Assembly: GCA_963555705.1 (NCBI GenBank)
Contig: OY743168.1
Location: 97,256,925-97,320,924, forward strand
Reading direction: 5' to 3'
Length of the DNA: 64,000 nt
From: Ligustrum vulgare
Lineage: Eukaryota > Streptophyta > Magnoliopsida > Lamiales > Oleaceae
A model generated the notes under the pieces. It did no database searches. It saw only the letters and a program-made list of their open reading frames with translations, and was not told where the DNA came from. How positions within the stretch are numbered: the stretch's first letter is position 1; each line of letters opens with the position of its first letter. Of the stretch, positions 1 through 11,750 are shown piece by piece. The translations under genes were made by a program, and so were the position numbers.

Positions 1-233
1 CAAAATAGCATTTATGTCCCTTATTTATAGTAGGGGAGGAGATAAAACATAATCATTATAACATATCACGTTTGCAGTATGTGACTGATACTAACTAATG
101 ACATTGCTGACAACATGACAACAAATGATTACACTGATATATTACAGATAACCATAATTATTGACACATAATAAGACTGATTTGACGCTTCTGCAGCGCC
201 GCCAGTCACACCGCGTTCAGTATTCACCTCAGC

Positions 234-412
234 ATAAAGTCACTTCGGTTTTACCAAATCACCTCTCTCTTTAAGTTGAGGTCGGTTCCTTAAATCACCT
301 CGATATAAAGTCACCTAGGTTTGACCAAATCACCTCTCTCTTTAAGTTGAGGTCGGTTCCTCAAATCACCTCAATTCAAATAAAGCAGTTGTCTCTTAAG
401 TTGAGGTCGATA
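234..412. repeat. 71-bp tandem repeat, about 2.3 copies
   Basis: A unit starting ATAAAGTCAC at 234 recurs at 305, a period of 71 bp. It contains CACCTCTCTCTTTAAGTTGAGGTCGGTTCC. A degraded third part follows at about 375-412. The flanks from 1 to 1143 are AT-rich with no supportable gene. Confidence 0.75.
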
Positions 413-1151
413 TTTTGAGAGCTGACTGCGTTGGCATCTTTCTTTGTTGAACACATCATCCACGTCAGTACGATATGCAACAGTTACTTTTTAATACTAT
501 TTTACAAATTTAAATTTTTAGTTATATCATTTTCATAACAGAATTAAGTTATACTCTTTTCAATGCTATTTTAATTATTATAATAACTTTCGAAAATCAG
601 TACTTTTTTAATCATGTTATTATTATTAATCCATCATTTAAAAGTGTACCTGGTTGCATTCTTTTATGCATATAATTTTATATTCAAACTCTACATCATA
701 ATTCCAAATTATAAACGTATATTGAAAATACTAACTAATTAATAGGTGAATATATAACAAAAATAATAATGAGATAAAATCATTTTCAAAGTCATTGTTT
801 ATATTCTCTAGATAAAAGCAATTATGAAATGTGTGTATATATATATATATATAATCACCTTTTTTTATATCTATAAACCACAAGTTTCCATTTTAAGCAA
901 GTGTAAAAAGGTGGAAAACTGTATGGTGTTATATTTGGCAACTTTATTGTTATAATATATATAAAGATAAAGATAAAGATTTAGTTATCTTGTGATTGAT
1001 GGATTACGATATTTGTACAATTTTACTTACAATAATACAATGCATGATGTGTTAAATTGTGATGTATTAATTTTGAAGATGATGTGATGTATAAATTAAC
1101 AGCCACACCAATGTTGTAAGTAAAATTTTACATGTATCATGATTCTGTGAT

Positions 1152-2136
1152 CAGGGGCGGAGCCCATTAAGGCCCAGCCCGATCTATGGACCGTGCTGAA
1201 CTTTGGACATCCAGCCCAGGCCTTGGGGAAAAGATTTGAAAATTTGGCCCAAAATCCCTCTTTTCCTCAACCTACAGGAACATGATCGAGCAAAATCCAC
1301 AGATAACCAAATCTGAATTCTTCCCCCACACACTAATTCACAGATACTAGACTACTAGAACCAGTTTACTTCTTCAATCACTCCCACTTAGGTTCTGCTG
1401 TGCTGTCGATGGCGATACCTTACCCTTAGCTAAATTCTTCAAAGTTCAACCGAGCTAAACCAACTGGCAACTGAAGAAGTACTCCGCCTCAGCGGCTCCG
1501 CTGCTCAGCCTGCTGCCGTCGGACACCCTCCCCGCTTTGCTTCAAAGACTTATGGATATGGTTGGTTAGAGAACACTGATTCACTAATACATATGTCATA
1601 TGGAATGCTTCTGTCTTCTGCGATTATTTGAATAAATTATTTAATTAGTAACTTATATTATAAATAATAAATTGATTAACGATTGACGATTATTGTTTTG
1701 TATTCTAATTAATTATGTTATAAATTAAATTTGGGGGGTTTTGGTTAATTGATTTGATTAATTTTATTTGACATGTTAAATATTTGTGATTTGTGGAGTT
1801 GATTTAATTGAGATTTGTGGTTTGTGAATTGTGAAGTAAATTCATGTTTCTCTAATTATAATTTGTTTATTTTAGTGGGAAAATATCATATCAACCCTAG
1901 AGCTCTAGTAGAAGAAACATTGATGAGGGGAGTTCAAATGGAGCGAATTTTGATTGTGCACAACTTCCCATCGATCTTGGATTATAATTTGTTTACTTGT
2001 CTTTTGTGAAATTAAGTTTTTTCTTTTTGATAATATAATCTCTGGAAAAAAAATCTCGGTGGCGTTGCCCCCCGAACCCCCTTCTGCCTCAATTAATTTT
2101 CGCCCGGACTGAATGCAATTCCTGGCTCCGCCACTG
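1152..2136. mobile_element. Non-autonomous hAT element, 985 bp
   Basis: The ends are CAGGGGCGGAGCC on the left and, in reverse complement, CAGTGGCGGAGCC on the right (12 of 13 positions match). The element is flanked by a perfect 8-bp direct repeat TCTGTGAT at 1144-1151 and 2137-2144, the TSD length of hAT transposons. No transposase ORF is present, so it would have moved using an autonomous relative. The interior around 1380-1560 is more GC-rich than its surroundings and could be captured host sequence. It shares its ends with the elements at 11460-11655 and 19329-20009. Confidence 0.92.
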
Positions 2137-2645
2137 TCTGTGATTGATTACATATTCGCTTCTTTTACTATTGTGATTTACAGAATACATACTATTTTTT
2201 CGAAGACTTGTAGCAAATATTTTATATGTGATGGACCATTAACCATCAATGTGCTTGGATCATTATCTTCTTATTTTATATTTTTATTTTCTCCTTTAGT
2301 GGTATATTGTTATTATACTATGAAAATTGCTCACTGCATCATTTTCCACTAGAAATTGCTTTGGAAAGACTTCAAATTACAAGGAACTTTTAATTTTTTT
2401 CCAAACATGAACTTATTTTTGTTATTAGTTATTTTCTCTCTACACCATCACGTGATAAGACATTTCACAAACAAACAATTCATATATGACGCGGAAAGCC
2501 TTGATCTAATGTTCAAGATGGGTACACGTTATGTGCTCATCGTGAATTTGACGTTATAACATATTTTTATATTTTTTTTTGAGGCATGTAACAACATCAG
2601 AACCACGGATTAGACTCGATTCGACCCTTTGGCTCGTGGATCTTA

Positions 2646-2870
2646 GGTTGTGTTTGATTTGTCTCCATTTCCATTCAAAATTTTCATCATAGTTGTTTGA
2701 TACATTACATTTTCCTTAAAATTGAATTTTATGGTACAAAATTTTAAAGCATGTTTTGAGTTATTTTTCATGAAAAATTGATTATAGTGAGTTGGTGATT
2801 TTTATTTTCCATAAAAATTGAAAAATGTTGAATTTTTTTTCATAGAAAATAAGGACTATCAAACACAACC
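2646..2870. mobile_element. PIF/Harbinger-like (Tourist-type) MITE, 225 bp
   Basis: The left end GGTTGTGTTTGATTTG is mirrored by the right end, which reads GGTTGTGTTTGATAGTCC in reverse complement. Both sides carry TTA (2643-2645 and 2871-2873), the typical Harbinger target duplication. It lies about 430 bp past the stop codon of the peroxidase gene. Confidence 0.75.
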
Positions 2871-2873
2871 TTA

Positions 2874-3298
2874 CTTATCTTGGAGCAAACAACCCGTGAA
2901 TATATATATATATATCTTTTTTTGACTCTATCCATGACTCTTCTCGAAATGGGTTTGAAATGTCTCATTCCGTTTGTCATCTCAAATCCAAGCCATCTAA
3001 TGACTTGACGTGAGGCTAAAATTTGAAGACGTTGAAGTTTAGGTTCAAATTGGACAGAAAATGCCTACTTCAATGGACACAGATTACTTGGAAAATACAT
3101 ACATTCCAAAATATTTCCTTTTTAACCTTTAATCCATTCCAATTTCCACGTTGATATCGAATCGAACTCCATCCCGTTGAAAAATTGAACTGAAAAAAAA
3201 AAAAAAAAAAAAAAACTCGGCTCCAAATCTAAGCATATGGTAATGTGTATTATGAGATTGTTGTTACAATAAAAGGAGAAATGGAAAGTAAAAATTCA
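2874..3298. other. 3' flank of the peroxidase gene
   Basis: AT-rich sequence with a TA run near 2900 and an A run near 3190-3214. It probably includes the 3' UTR of the minus-strand peroxidase. No gene seen. Confidence 0.5.
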
Positions 3299-4303
3299 TC
3301 AGCTATTGAACTCGTCACATCTGCGCCGAATCTCCCCCCTTCTTCCAGTCTTGATACCGTATGCACTCAACTTCTCCATCGCTCTTGCAAATGCCACAAA
3401 AAATGCATTCTGATTCTTAGAATACAGTTCCACATACCCTTTAGTTCTTGGATCCGAATTCAATGCGTGGTCCGAAGAAAGAATCCCTAAACCTTTCTGC
3501 AAGTTCTGGTAATACATATTGTCGAATTTGTTCGGACTCATTACGTCGTTGAACACTGAAAGTGTTGGGTTTTTGTTGTAATCTGCACAAGCATTTCTTA
3601 GTGCCTGAGCAAATCTGGGATTGTAAGCTGGGTCTGATTGTGCACTTCTGCTGTAGTTGTATAGAATGGAGCTGAATTCTTTGCAGTGTGAGAATCCAAT
3701 GGTGTGGGCACCTGATAGAGCCACCATTTCTTGAATGGAAAATCCTCTCGATGTGAATATCTGGATTATTTGGTTCATCGGCATTGTGGGTCTTGGTAAA
3801 TTCCCTTCTACATAGGATGCTTTCGAGATCAGCGAATCTTTGCGTCCTAATTTTACAGTGTAATACGGGCCGCCCATCATTAGGACTAGATTTCTGGCCG
3901 CGACGGCGAGGATGTCTGCGCAGGAAACGACGCCGGGGCAAGCGAGTTCTAGGGCTGTCTTGGCCCGAACCACCACGTCAAAGCCGTCGCCGGGGAGGGA
4001 GAGGTTGATGTCAGCGTCGCGTTCGGCCTTATTGAAGTGGGTGGAAGAGATAAGGACAGAGGCGTCACAGCCACCCATGAAGCAGTCGTGAAAGAAGAGG
4101 CGGAGGGCGGCGGCGGCGGTGGTGGGGGAAGTGATCTGCTTGTTTGTGGTGGTCTCTTGCATTATTTGCTCAAACCTTGGGCATTTTTTCTGGTAATAAC
4201 TCGTGCTTAAGATGGGCTGCCGCTGCCGCCGCTGAGAATATGCGGCGGTGGAAAATAGCAATAAAAGTGATAGCAAAAACATTGATTTCAAAGCCATTAC
4301 CAT
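3299..4303 (-). CDS. Class III secretory peroxidase, single exon, 334 aa
   Basis: A haem peroxidase (EC 1.11.1.7) that uses hydrogen peroxide to oxidise phenolics, secreted to the wall or vacuole. Residues 1-23 form a hydrophobic signal peptide ending near AAYSQ. The distal haem motif LRLFFHDCFMGGCDAS holds R68, H72 and D73; the proximal motif LSGAHTIGFSHC holds the haem ligand H200. All eight family cysteines are present (41, 74, 79, 122, 128, 207, 239, 329), fitting the four conserved disulfides. The length is normal for the family. The lack of introns and the sequence resemble the intronless Arabidopsis PRX31/41/63 group (inference from memory). The first ATG was chosen; an in-frame ATG at residue 3 would also leave a full signal peptide. 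A CT repeat on the sense strand (4314-4329) lies in the presumed 5' UTR. No breaks or missing catalytic residues are seen. Confidence 0.96.
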   Translation of the reverse strand: MVMALKSMFLLSLLLLFSTAAYSQRRQRQPILSTSYYQKKCPRFEQIMQETTTNKQITSPTTAAAALRLFFHDCFMGGCDASVLISSTHFNKAERDADINLSLPGDGFDVVVRAKTALELACPGVVSCADILAVAARNLVLMMGGPYYTVKLGRKDSLISKASYVEGNLPRPTMPMNQIIQIFTSRGFSIQEMVALSGAHTIGFSHCKEFSSILYNYSRSAQSDPAYNPRFAQALRNACADYNKNPTLSVFNDVMSPNKFDNMYYQNLQKGLGILSSDHALNSDPRTKGYVELYSKNQNAFFVAFARAMEKLSAYGIKTGRRGEIRRRCDEFNS

Positions 4304-4864
4304 TTACCTCTGAGAGAGAGAGAGAGAGTAGTGGAGGCTGTGGCAGAGAGAAAATGGAGTGGGAATTGGAGTTTTAGAGGTGAGCGTTTTACTGGGGTTG
4401 ATGAAATTGAAAACAATTAATTTTGAGTTTGTGAAGACGCGTTATGGTAAAATGTACACATGGGTTTGTCGGTGTGTGAAGAAGACGCGCCGCTCTCTTG
4501 CACTAATAAACGGCTGAGTGCTTGGAACAGTGTCTAATTGGTGGGGTTTGAGGTGGCGCGTCGACACTGTATGTGTGTGAATAGATTTTTTTTTCTGAGG
4601 ATTTAGGGATTGGGGGGTGGGGGGGTGGGGGAAGAAGGTCATTTATCCAACGGTTGGGATTTGGAGACACTTTGAGTTGTGTGTGTTCGTTAGGTGAATA
4701 AAATTTAGGAATTTTCAGCTTTGTCTCAATTTGAAAATTCCGATCACCGTCATCTAAACTCATGATGATCGTAATTAATAACTAATAATATTATTCAACT
4801 CGAAATTGACAAACTCGTAGATTGTAGGTTAAATTGGAATTACACTTTGATTCTTTTCATAAAA
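4304..4864. other. Upstream region of the peroxidase gene
   Basis: Holds the presumed 5' UTR, with a GA/CT repeat at 4314-4329, and the promoter region of the minus-strand peroxidase, including a G-rich run at 4610-4632. No convincing TATA box was found. Short ORFs here are low-complexity. Confidence 0.45.
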
Positions 4865-4891
4865 CTAGTATATAGAACGTGCGTTGCACGT
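4865..4891 (-). mobile_element. Helitron-type 3' terminus
   Basis: Read on the minus strand, a 6-bp-stem hairpin (ACGTGC AAC GCACGT, 4877-4891) is followed about 9 nt later by CTAG and then T. That is the layout of a Helitron 3' end (hairpin, CTRR, insertion before T). The element would extend to higher coordinates. Its 5' TC end was not found, so the length is unknown. Confidence 0.5.
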
Positions 4892-5448
4892 TTATATAAT
4901 TGATTAATACTTTATGCAATTTTATTGTATTGATAAAAATTATTGAACAATAATTACAATATTTTAGTATAACAAAATTAAACGTTATGATTATAATAAA
5001 ACTTCTTTATATATAAATAATATTTTTTGTTGACGTCATACATTTTTTGTTGTTTTTGTGTTCTACTTTTACCAAGACTTCTGTTTTCTGCATTGAAACT
5101 GAACATGAAAATGTGACACATAGTTATCCATGAGAGAATACATATTTAGGAACATTAGGTATTGTTTGATCTTGAACCTTGGTAATTGTCATTGCAAAGC
5201 ATAGTCATATTGGGAAGTGTTTCCTTTGAATTTGAATGAATATCCTTTATCATTGTTGGAGTTAGTGGGGACCGCGGAAGGAAACTCTAAATATTTGTCA
5301 TCATCACATGTTATAATTATCTCCTTTGGTAAGTTAATAAAGTTGACCTCCATATAAGCTTCTATCCCATTATTAATTTTAATCAAGTATTGAGTAAATC
5401 TATTATTATTTTGAGCACGCATGTTTTGACTTAGTTAAATAAATATTA

Positions 5449-5708
5449 CTCCCCACATTCAATTATATAAGTTGTCTTTCCTTTTTTGTTTATCCTAATT
5501 ATATAGACTTATTTCTTTATTGAGAAATATTTATTTTGTTTATTTACCAATATACACCTATTTATTACTTCCAATATAATAATTTTGATATTAAATAAGG
5601 GTAAGTTGAAAATTTTCTTTATAAAAATTATTTTTTCAATGACATTAAATATGTTTTTTTAATATGCTTGAAAAGTCAAATAAGCTTATATAATTGAAAT
5701 GGAGGGAA
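5449..5708. mobile_element. Stowaway-like (Tc1/mariner) MITE, 260 bp
   Basis: The left end CTCCCCACATTCAATTATATAAG pairs with the right end CTTATATAATTGAAATGGAGGGAA as an imperfect inverted repeat of about 25 bp. The element is flanked by TA (5447-5448 and 5709-5710), and its CTCCC start is typical of Stowaway ends. No coding capacity. Confidence 0.8.
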
Positions 5709-6254
5709 TAGATTATTTACAAACTCAAGGGTCTTGCAAAATCATGTAACTTCACTAATGAACATTAATAAAATCCAATGCAGAAATGAAATGAAATGAG
5801 CGAGAGAAAAAGAGAGATTACAGCTCCCAATATTCAAAAGACACATGCTCCAAGAATACAGAAAACATTTAACTGTCAAAAAAATATGCTAATCTACATG
5901 AAATAATATTGCTTGCTAATAAATTAACAAAAAAAACGAATAATGACTTTATATTTTCCATGCATATTTCTTAGTCCAATAGCTTTCTTTTTTCTTTTTC
6001 GTTTTTCGAGTAACTTGACTGGAAGGGGATCTTAATTGAATCATTTTATTTGTGCAATTTGACAAATTTACAATTATCAAATAATGCACAAATCCATTAA
6101 AACTGTAAGGCTTGTCAAAAAAAAAAAAAAATTTGAAACCCAGGAAAGCTCTTTTGAAAGTCGACCACCCCTTTTTTGAGACCCTTGATAATGAACAAAC
6201 AATGACTAAATTTTCCTAAATATGTGGAATTGTATTATGTTTGTAACTTACATG

Positions 6255-6256
<2 letters not shown>

Positions 6257-6305
<49 letters not shown>
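6257..6305. repeat. (AT)n microsatellite, about 24 units
   Basis: An uninterrupted AT dinucleotide run ending in a short CA stretch. Confidence 0.97.
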
Positions 6306-6314
<9 letters not shown>

Positions 6315-7678
6315 TTCACATAATAACTTTTCCGAAATTGCATTGTGGCGCAGCGAGAACATAGTCTTACAATTTTGCTCGAGTAAAAACGTGTCAAGTA
6401 TTCCTTAAGTTTATCCATATTGCCAATCAATTAAACTTGGCATGGACATAAATAGATTGTACACACTGCTATCTCTATCTTGTGACACGTCATCCAATGG
6501 CTCTATAATTGCTTTGTTCTTCTACGCTGTGTGGAGGAAATGAAGGAAAAAGTTAAAAGAAAATATGTTAGCTGGAAGGAAATCGAAATAACAAAAGAGA
6601 AGAAAAAACTATGACAAGTTTGTACACCCATTTTGTTTTAATATACTGCAAAAGAGGTTGTAATGTGCATAGTAGTTCAACTGTCATTCCCTTATATAAA
6701 GAAAAAAGAAAGCAATGCAACACATTTAATTTCATTCATTATAATTATTACTTTTTAGTAATTATATATATATATTATTGCAAATTAACTCTAAAAATCC
6801 ATCAAGTACTTTAGGGGTTACGGAAACAAAAAGGCAAACAATTAAATACTTGTAAAGGACTTAATCAAATTTAATTTCATTCATTCATTTTACTTATTAC
6901 TTTTTAGTAATTATTATTATTATTGCATATTAACTCCATAACTCCACTAAGCACTTGAAAGTTGAAGGTCTAAGGAGATGAAAAGGCAAACAAATAAATA
7001 CTTGTGAGGGACTTAATTAATTCATTTCCAATCAGATTGTCTACTCCAAAAACATGAACAAATCACCTAAATAATTTATCTACATAGAAATATAACTCAT
7101 TTGAGATCATGGGTCACATTTCAGTACGGGCATCAGAAATGGAGAAACTAGAAGACAACATAATCATTTGTTAACATCTAATGTGTGGAGGCAACTCAAT
7201 CAGAAAATCATAATTCAAATTCTAATCTAATCGTATTCCAATAAGATTAGTACATCTTTTGCTATTTCATTTAGGCCTTGCCTACCTAGAGGGCTTCAAA
7301 AGATTTATATCCTCCCTAGTTGAATAGGGAATGAGAAAATGACAGCTAAAATAAGAGTGATGTTGGTTTTGTTATAGTGAATGGAGATCTGCTTTTTCAA
7401 GCATAATTGTAGTTAAGTTGGTAGTCAACCTAGGAAAAACAAATAGGTATACTCATGTTAAATCTTAAATTATGTTTGTTCAGATAAAAGATAGAACGGA
7501 TAGTATATTGCAAGACACTGATTACTAACCCGTGTAATGGGTACAATATGATAATAATGTTTTAATTTTTTAAATGTGATAATGGAAAAAATTAATTCTT
7601 CACCGTGACCTAATAAATTTGGAATCAAGATGAAAAACTTTACATGGTTATCAAATTCAAAAGCTCTAATCAAAGCAA

Positions 7679-7679
<1 letters not shown>

Positions 7680-7741
<62 letters not shown>

Positions 7742-7742
7742 T
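7680..7742. repeat. (TAA)n microsatellite, about 20 units
   Basis: An uninterrupted TAA run. It creates spurious poly-Ile and poly-Tyr reading frames on both strands. Confidence 0.97.
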
Positions 7743-8430
7743 AGCAAGACCAATTATAGTTCTAATGAACCAGATGAACATCAAATAAACTTAACACTAC
7801 ATGAAATATATACTCAATCAAATTATTTCAATCACCTAATCCTTAAGAAATTACAAGGTTGTAATTAAAAAAAATGATTAAACAATCTAAAATCTTAGCA
7901 GTGTCCAAATAATCTAAATTATTGAGAAGCATCAAATGCTCTATGTAGAGTTGTAAAATAGTTTAATGTTCAAAGTTGGGTGAATTAGGTATAATGGGAG
8001 ATTATCACTTCAATCTTGTTTCTTGGTCATGCTTAAAAGATACCTGTGAGTTTGAGATAACATTTTGCTTCCAGAAATGTTATGATATATTATTCCCACT
8101 TATAAGTATAAAATGGAACTCATTTTGAAAGTAAATCATACATGAGAATAACTGTAAGCAAACTTTTTGCTCTATGTACAATGAAATACAAAATATGAAT
8201 ATCATCCCGTCAAGTTTTCATCCATATTATCATTCAAGTAAAAAAAAATCAGGTTGCTTCTGTCCTATATTCATATGTGCTGCTATAAATTTTCCAGTAA
8301 ATAAACAGGGAATCTGATAAAGTAGCAATTGTAGATAAGATAGTATATTAAAAAATTGAAACTCGACAATTAATCCATAAAAGCAGCTGAAGGCTAGCAA
8401 CACTATGAAAGCAAACAATTAAAAACATAC

Positions 8431-9116
8431 CTTTCAATGTAATAGAGGAACTGCTTGTAAGAGAAGCCACACGTAAATACATAAGGAGCAACATAATCAA
8501 AGGTAAAAGGGCTACAACCCTAAAGATTTGAGATGAGAAAATAGGTACAAAGATCAACATTTTACTCTTTCAACCTATACAACACATCATTGTAAAATTA
8601 TCTGATTCTTGTATACCAAGCTTAAATATCTTATAGTTGGATTTCCTTTAAAATTAGCAAAAATAAGTACAAGATCAAAGTTTTGTGACACTAAAAACTC
8701 ACGCTTCTATAGGAAATTTACACTGGTTCACACATGAAGGAAGTTCACTTCTAATTCTGAATAACACCTAATTCAAAGTGAATAAAAATGGGTAAAAACA
8801 AAGCTTTTTGCATCAATAAAATAGAAAAGAGATGTTTACCTTGGAAAACACAACCATGAGGTTTAGCGAGAAGGAATCATCCCTAGTCTTTCTTAGGCGA
8901 AAATTCCACCAGCCTCGCTTCAAATCAACAATTAAGAATTCAGATTCCAATCAGAGAAAAAACAACTTACAGCATAAAAAGAAAATTCCAAATGAAGGAA
9001 ATGTGAGAGAGGGATTTGGACTTCATAAATTCATTTACAGTGTTCATCACCCCGAAACACCTGGGTTGATGGCAAGGAGGAGTTATCGGAGGCGATCTCG
9101 GATGTGGTGTCGCCAT
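8431..9116 (-). CDS. Putative 5' part of a membrane-protein gene, two exons
   Basis: Two minus-strand segments join in phase across consensus splice sites. Exon 1 is 9061-9116: it starts ATGGCGACACCACATCC and ends CCCAG before GTGTTT. Exon 2 is 8431-8519: it follows TCTTTAG and ends GAAAG before GTATGT. Joined, they give 48 residues: a proline-rich start (MATPHPRSPPITPPCHQ), then a hydrophobic stretch of about 20 residues (VVALLPLIMLLLMYLRVASL), then a serine-rich segment. That is the layout of a type II membrane protein such as a Golgi enzyme, but no family is recognised. No later exons were found downstream, so the gene may be truncated or have long introns. A gag/LTR remnant lies just over 100 bp upstream of the ATG. 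Confidence 0.35.
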
Positions 9117-9221
9117 GGATGCCGACGCGGAGAGGCGTTCGCAAAGGGGGTAGGTCAGTGAGGTATAGGGTTCGGGTGGACTGCACCTTATAATACTGTA
9201 AGGAAGAAAACCTCCAGTCCT

Positions 9222-10025
9222 TTCAGCATTGAACCTGGTCATGAATTCACGCAGTGTTTCATTTTGTCCTTGACTGAGTCTCATAAGCGAGGCATCCGTT
9301 TTCCTTATGCGCTTACTACTCGCAAAGAAAGCCGAGAACTTATTGGCAAGATCTGCGAATGTCGAAATTGAGTTTGGTTCAAGAGTTGAGAACCAATCCC
9401 TAGCAGCATTGGTCAAGGTTTGGGGGAACGCCTTGCACATGACTTGATCGGGGGAAACTTGCAAATTCATGACGTCAATGTACACATTGAGATGGTTTAC
9501 GGGGTCGATTGTACCATCGTACTCCTTTATCCTCGGGAACTTGAACCTGTCTGGTTAGGGAAAGGCTAAAACCTCTGGTGTGAATGGAGTGTTCAGGGTG
9601 AAACCTGCTGGGGCCTGAGTATTTTGTCGTATACCGGCTGCTATTCCCTCCTGGATAATTCTTGCAAGCTCGACAGGGGGCATGGCGACTGTTCTTGAAC
9701 TCGTCATGTTCGGTGGTGACGGGGGTAGTCCCGAGGTACTTGCCCTAGCAGTATGGTTCGGTGGTTGGACTCGTGAAGCATTCCCTTCCTCGGGTGTTGG
9801 CGCACGCTGGTTCTGCTACGTGAGCAACTGAGTCAATGCAGCGACTTGCTGACGAAGTTCCTCCAATGCTGCCTGGGTATCAACAGAAGGTTGGGGGTGT
9901 GATGTCTGATTTCCTGGTAATGTAGTAGGGTTTGCTGGGAACGTCGAGGGCACCTGCTCCCCCACAACAGGATGATCATGAGCAGGTAATGTGGCTTGTG
10001 GAAGTCCACAACGTGTATTAACCAT
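9222..10025 (-). pseudogene. Truncated Ty3/gypsy gag with in-frame stops
   Basis: The reading frame starts at the ATG at 10025 (MVNTRCGLPQ), directly after a primer-binding site. It runs through a proline-rich N-terminus into a recognisable retrotransposon gag region (AARDWFSTLEPNSISTFADL, then LREFMTRFNAE). At least two stops interrupt it: a TAG just before 9816 where CAG would fit, and a TAA near 9557. Homology ends near 9222 and unrelated sequence follows, so protease, reverse transcriptase and integrase are missing. It is a dead 5' fragment of a gypsy element. Confidence 0.85.
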
Positions 10026-10040
10026 GGATTCTAGTAATGG

Positions 10041-10058
10041 TTCCCACAGACGGCGCCA
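10041..10058 (-). other. Primer-binding site of the gypsy fragment
   Basis: The minus strand reads TGGCGCCGTCTGTGGGAA immediately after the LTR end (CATCA then T) and 16 nt before the gag ATG. A TGGCGCC... start in this position is typical of tRNA primer sites in plant Ty3/gypsy elements. The cognate tRNA was not determined. Confidence 0.75.
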
Positions 10059-10059
10059 A

Positions 10060-11089
10060 TGATGATGCTAAAAACCGCACCTGAAATATTTCGAACTTGA
10101 GCAATAAACTAGCACGAACTGGATCTCTGAATACCTGCAATAAAGGTGAGGAGGTGTGTCCTCGTCGCCCCTCCGATGCTTAAGTTAGTAAAGAGGAAGG
10201 AGAAAATTTATGCAAGAGGCTATAAATTGTAGAGATAATTGTGTACCTGAATTATGATTGAGTGCCATGTATTTATAGTGATATATGGACGAATTATGAT
10301 AGGATTGAAATGCCTGCATTGCATGAGTCATGTTAGGAATCATCCTCCTATTTTTTTGGAATGAGGTTGTAAAACCCAAATAGGATTCTGTTGGAAAATG
10401 AGTTCTATTAGAATTAGGAGGTTGTAGACTCCACGTATCAGATCAAGTCATGCCCGATCAATGAGAGACGTGACCCGAGCATCACGTGCCCCGAGCACAT
10501 CATGCACCTTTTTGGTGAGATATATGTACTCGGGGTATTCTATCCTCGAGGGGTATTATGAGTGGTCGGGGCAACGTTTTTGCCACGGGCATTTTAAGTG
10601 TGATCGGGGGTTATATTCTCCTCGGGGTTGTTCAAGTCCTCGGGGTTCTCAATATGGTGTATGGTGTAATGTTTAAGTGCTCGGCCTCGAGGTTCATATG
10701 TTGCTCGGGGGTACCAAGATATGATTTGCTAAATATTCAAGTGCTCGGGGATGAGGACAAAGGATATGCTCGGGATATAAATGATTGTCGGGGTTGAAGT
10801 CCTCCTCGGGGGTATCAAGATGTAATATGGGATAATATTCATGTATTCGGGCTTGAGGTCATCCTCAGATTTATGGTGGTCGAGGTTGAGGTATTCCTCG
10901 GGGATAGAAAATATATTATAGGGTGATATTCACGCAGTCGGGGTTGAGGTCCTCCTCGGGTTCATGGTGGTCCTCGGGGTTACACATTTGATTAGGAGAC
11001 TATATTTTGTCAAAGAGCTCGGGCTTGAGGCTTTTGTAAATGCTCGGGTGTGAATAAAATTTATACTCATCAGGTGTCATGTATTACAT
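10060..11089 (-). mobile_element. Gypsy 5' LTR, approximate far boundary
   Basis: The minus strand ends ...AGCATCATCA next to the primer-binding site. The probable start is TGACACCTGATGAG near 11089, but no TSD could be checked because the element is truncated at its other end. The interior (10490-11050) is rich in short CTCGGGG-type repeats, unlike the AT-rich neighbourhood. A TATA box lies at 10269-10279. Confidence 0.65.
10269..10279 (-). promoter_or_regulatory. TATA box of the gypsy LTR
   Basis: The minus strand reads ACTATAAATAC, about 200 bp before the LTR end. This is the expected place for the LTR promoter. Transcription would run toward the gag remnant and then the two-exon fragment at 9116. 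Confidence 0.5.
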
Positions 11090-11459
11090 GTGCTAGAGCT
11101 GGTCCACTGATAATTTTCTATTAAAAAAGAAAAAAAGGTTAAGACCAACCTTAAGAGCTCAACAGGTCCTGAGAATTTGTTAAAAATGTAAATTGTGAAA
11201 TGTATTTCAGTGGAATATGATTGAGAGTTTAATGTTTAATTGTACTTACAAGGAGCTTCATCCATACATTTGGTAAGATTCGAGCTCTCATACTACAGCT
11301 GTCAGCTCAACTGATATTTTTCAGTCTCACCTTTCAACTGACTGAATTATCTCAACTACATATTCGACAAGAGAACTAGAAAATAATATAAGAAATCGAT
11401 CAAACTTTGTGATTCTTGAATGCATCAAGGTTAACACGAACAAGTAAACTAAGTACATC

Positions 11460-11655
11460 CACTGACGGAGCCAGCACATGGCGAGCCAACGCGCTCGCCC
11501 GTGCTGGATCCGTCCGGAAAAAAAGATAGTTAAATTTTTTCGCATTTTTTGGATTTCGATTTAAAAAATACAGTTATTTGACTGATGTCTGCACGAGCTG
11601 GACAAAATTTCTAAATGACCGTCCTGACTGAACAAAGTTTCTAGATCCGTCTCTG
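11460..11655. mobile_element. Short hAT MITE, 196 bp
   Basis: The ends CACTGACGGAGCC and, in reverse complement, CAGAGACGGATC form imperfect inverted repeats. A perfect 8-bp duplication AGTACATC lies at 11452-11459 and 11656-11663. Same end type as the elements at 1152 and 19329. It sits about 95 bp beyond the stop codon of the arabinogalactan peptide gene. Confidence 0.85.
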
Positions 11656-11750
11656 AGTACATCCCATGTTATTGAAGTCGATCGTACTAAAACACACCCA
11701 TCGGTCGTAATTAAACAACAATCCAATCGGGAAAACTCAAATCATTTCTT

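Larger units (their letters stand above)
5711..8400. other. AT-rich intergenic region with microsatellites
   Basis: No gene could be supported. It contains long TA and TAA microsatellites (listed separately) and a block near 6700-6780 repeated in diverged form near 6850-6960 (TTTAATTTCATTCATT followed by TTACTTTTTAGTAATTAT). Confidence 0.5.

Noticed and set aside
3441..3941. 166-codon frame overlapping the peroxidase on the same strand
   Set aside because: It is an alternative frame of the peroxidase exon with no domain; the peroxidase frame has every conserved residue.
7470..7868. Poly-Tyr and poly-Ile frames
   Set aside because: Produced by the TAA microsatellite.
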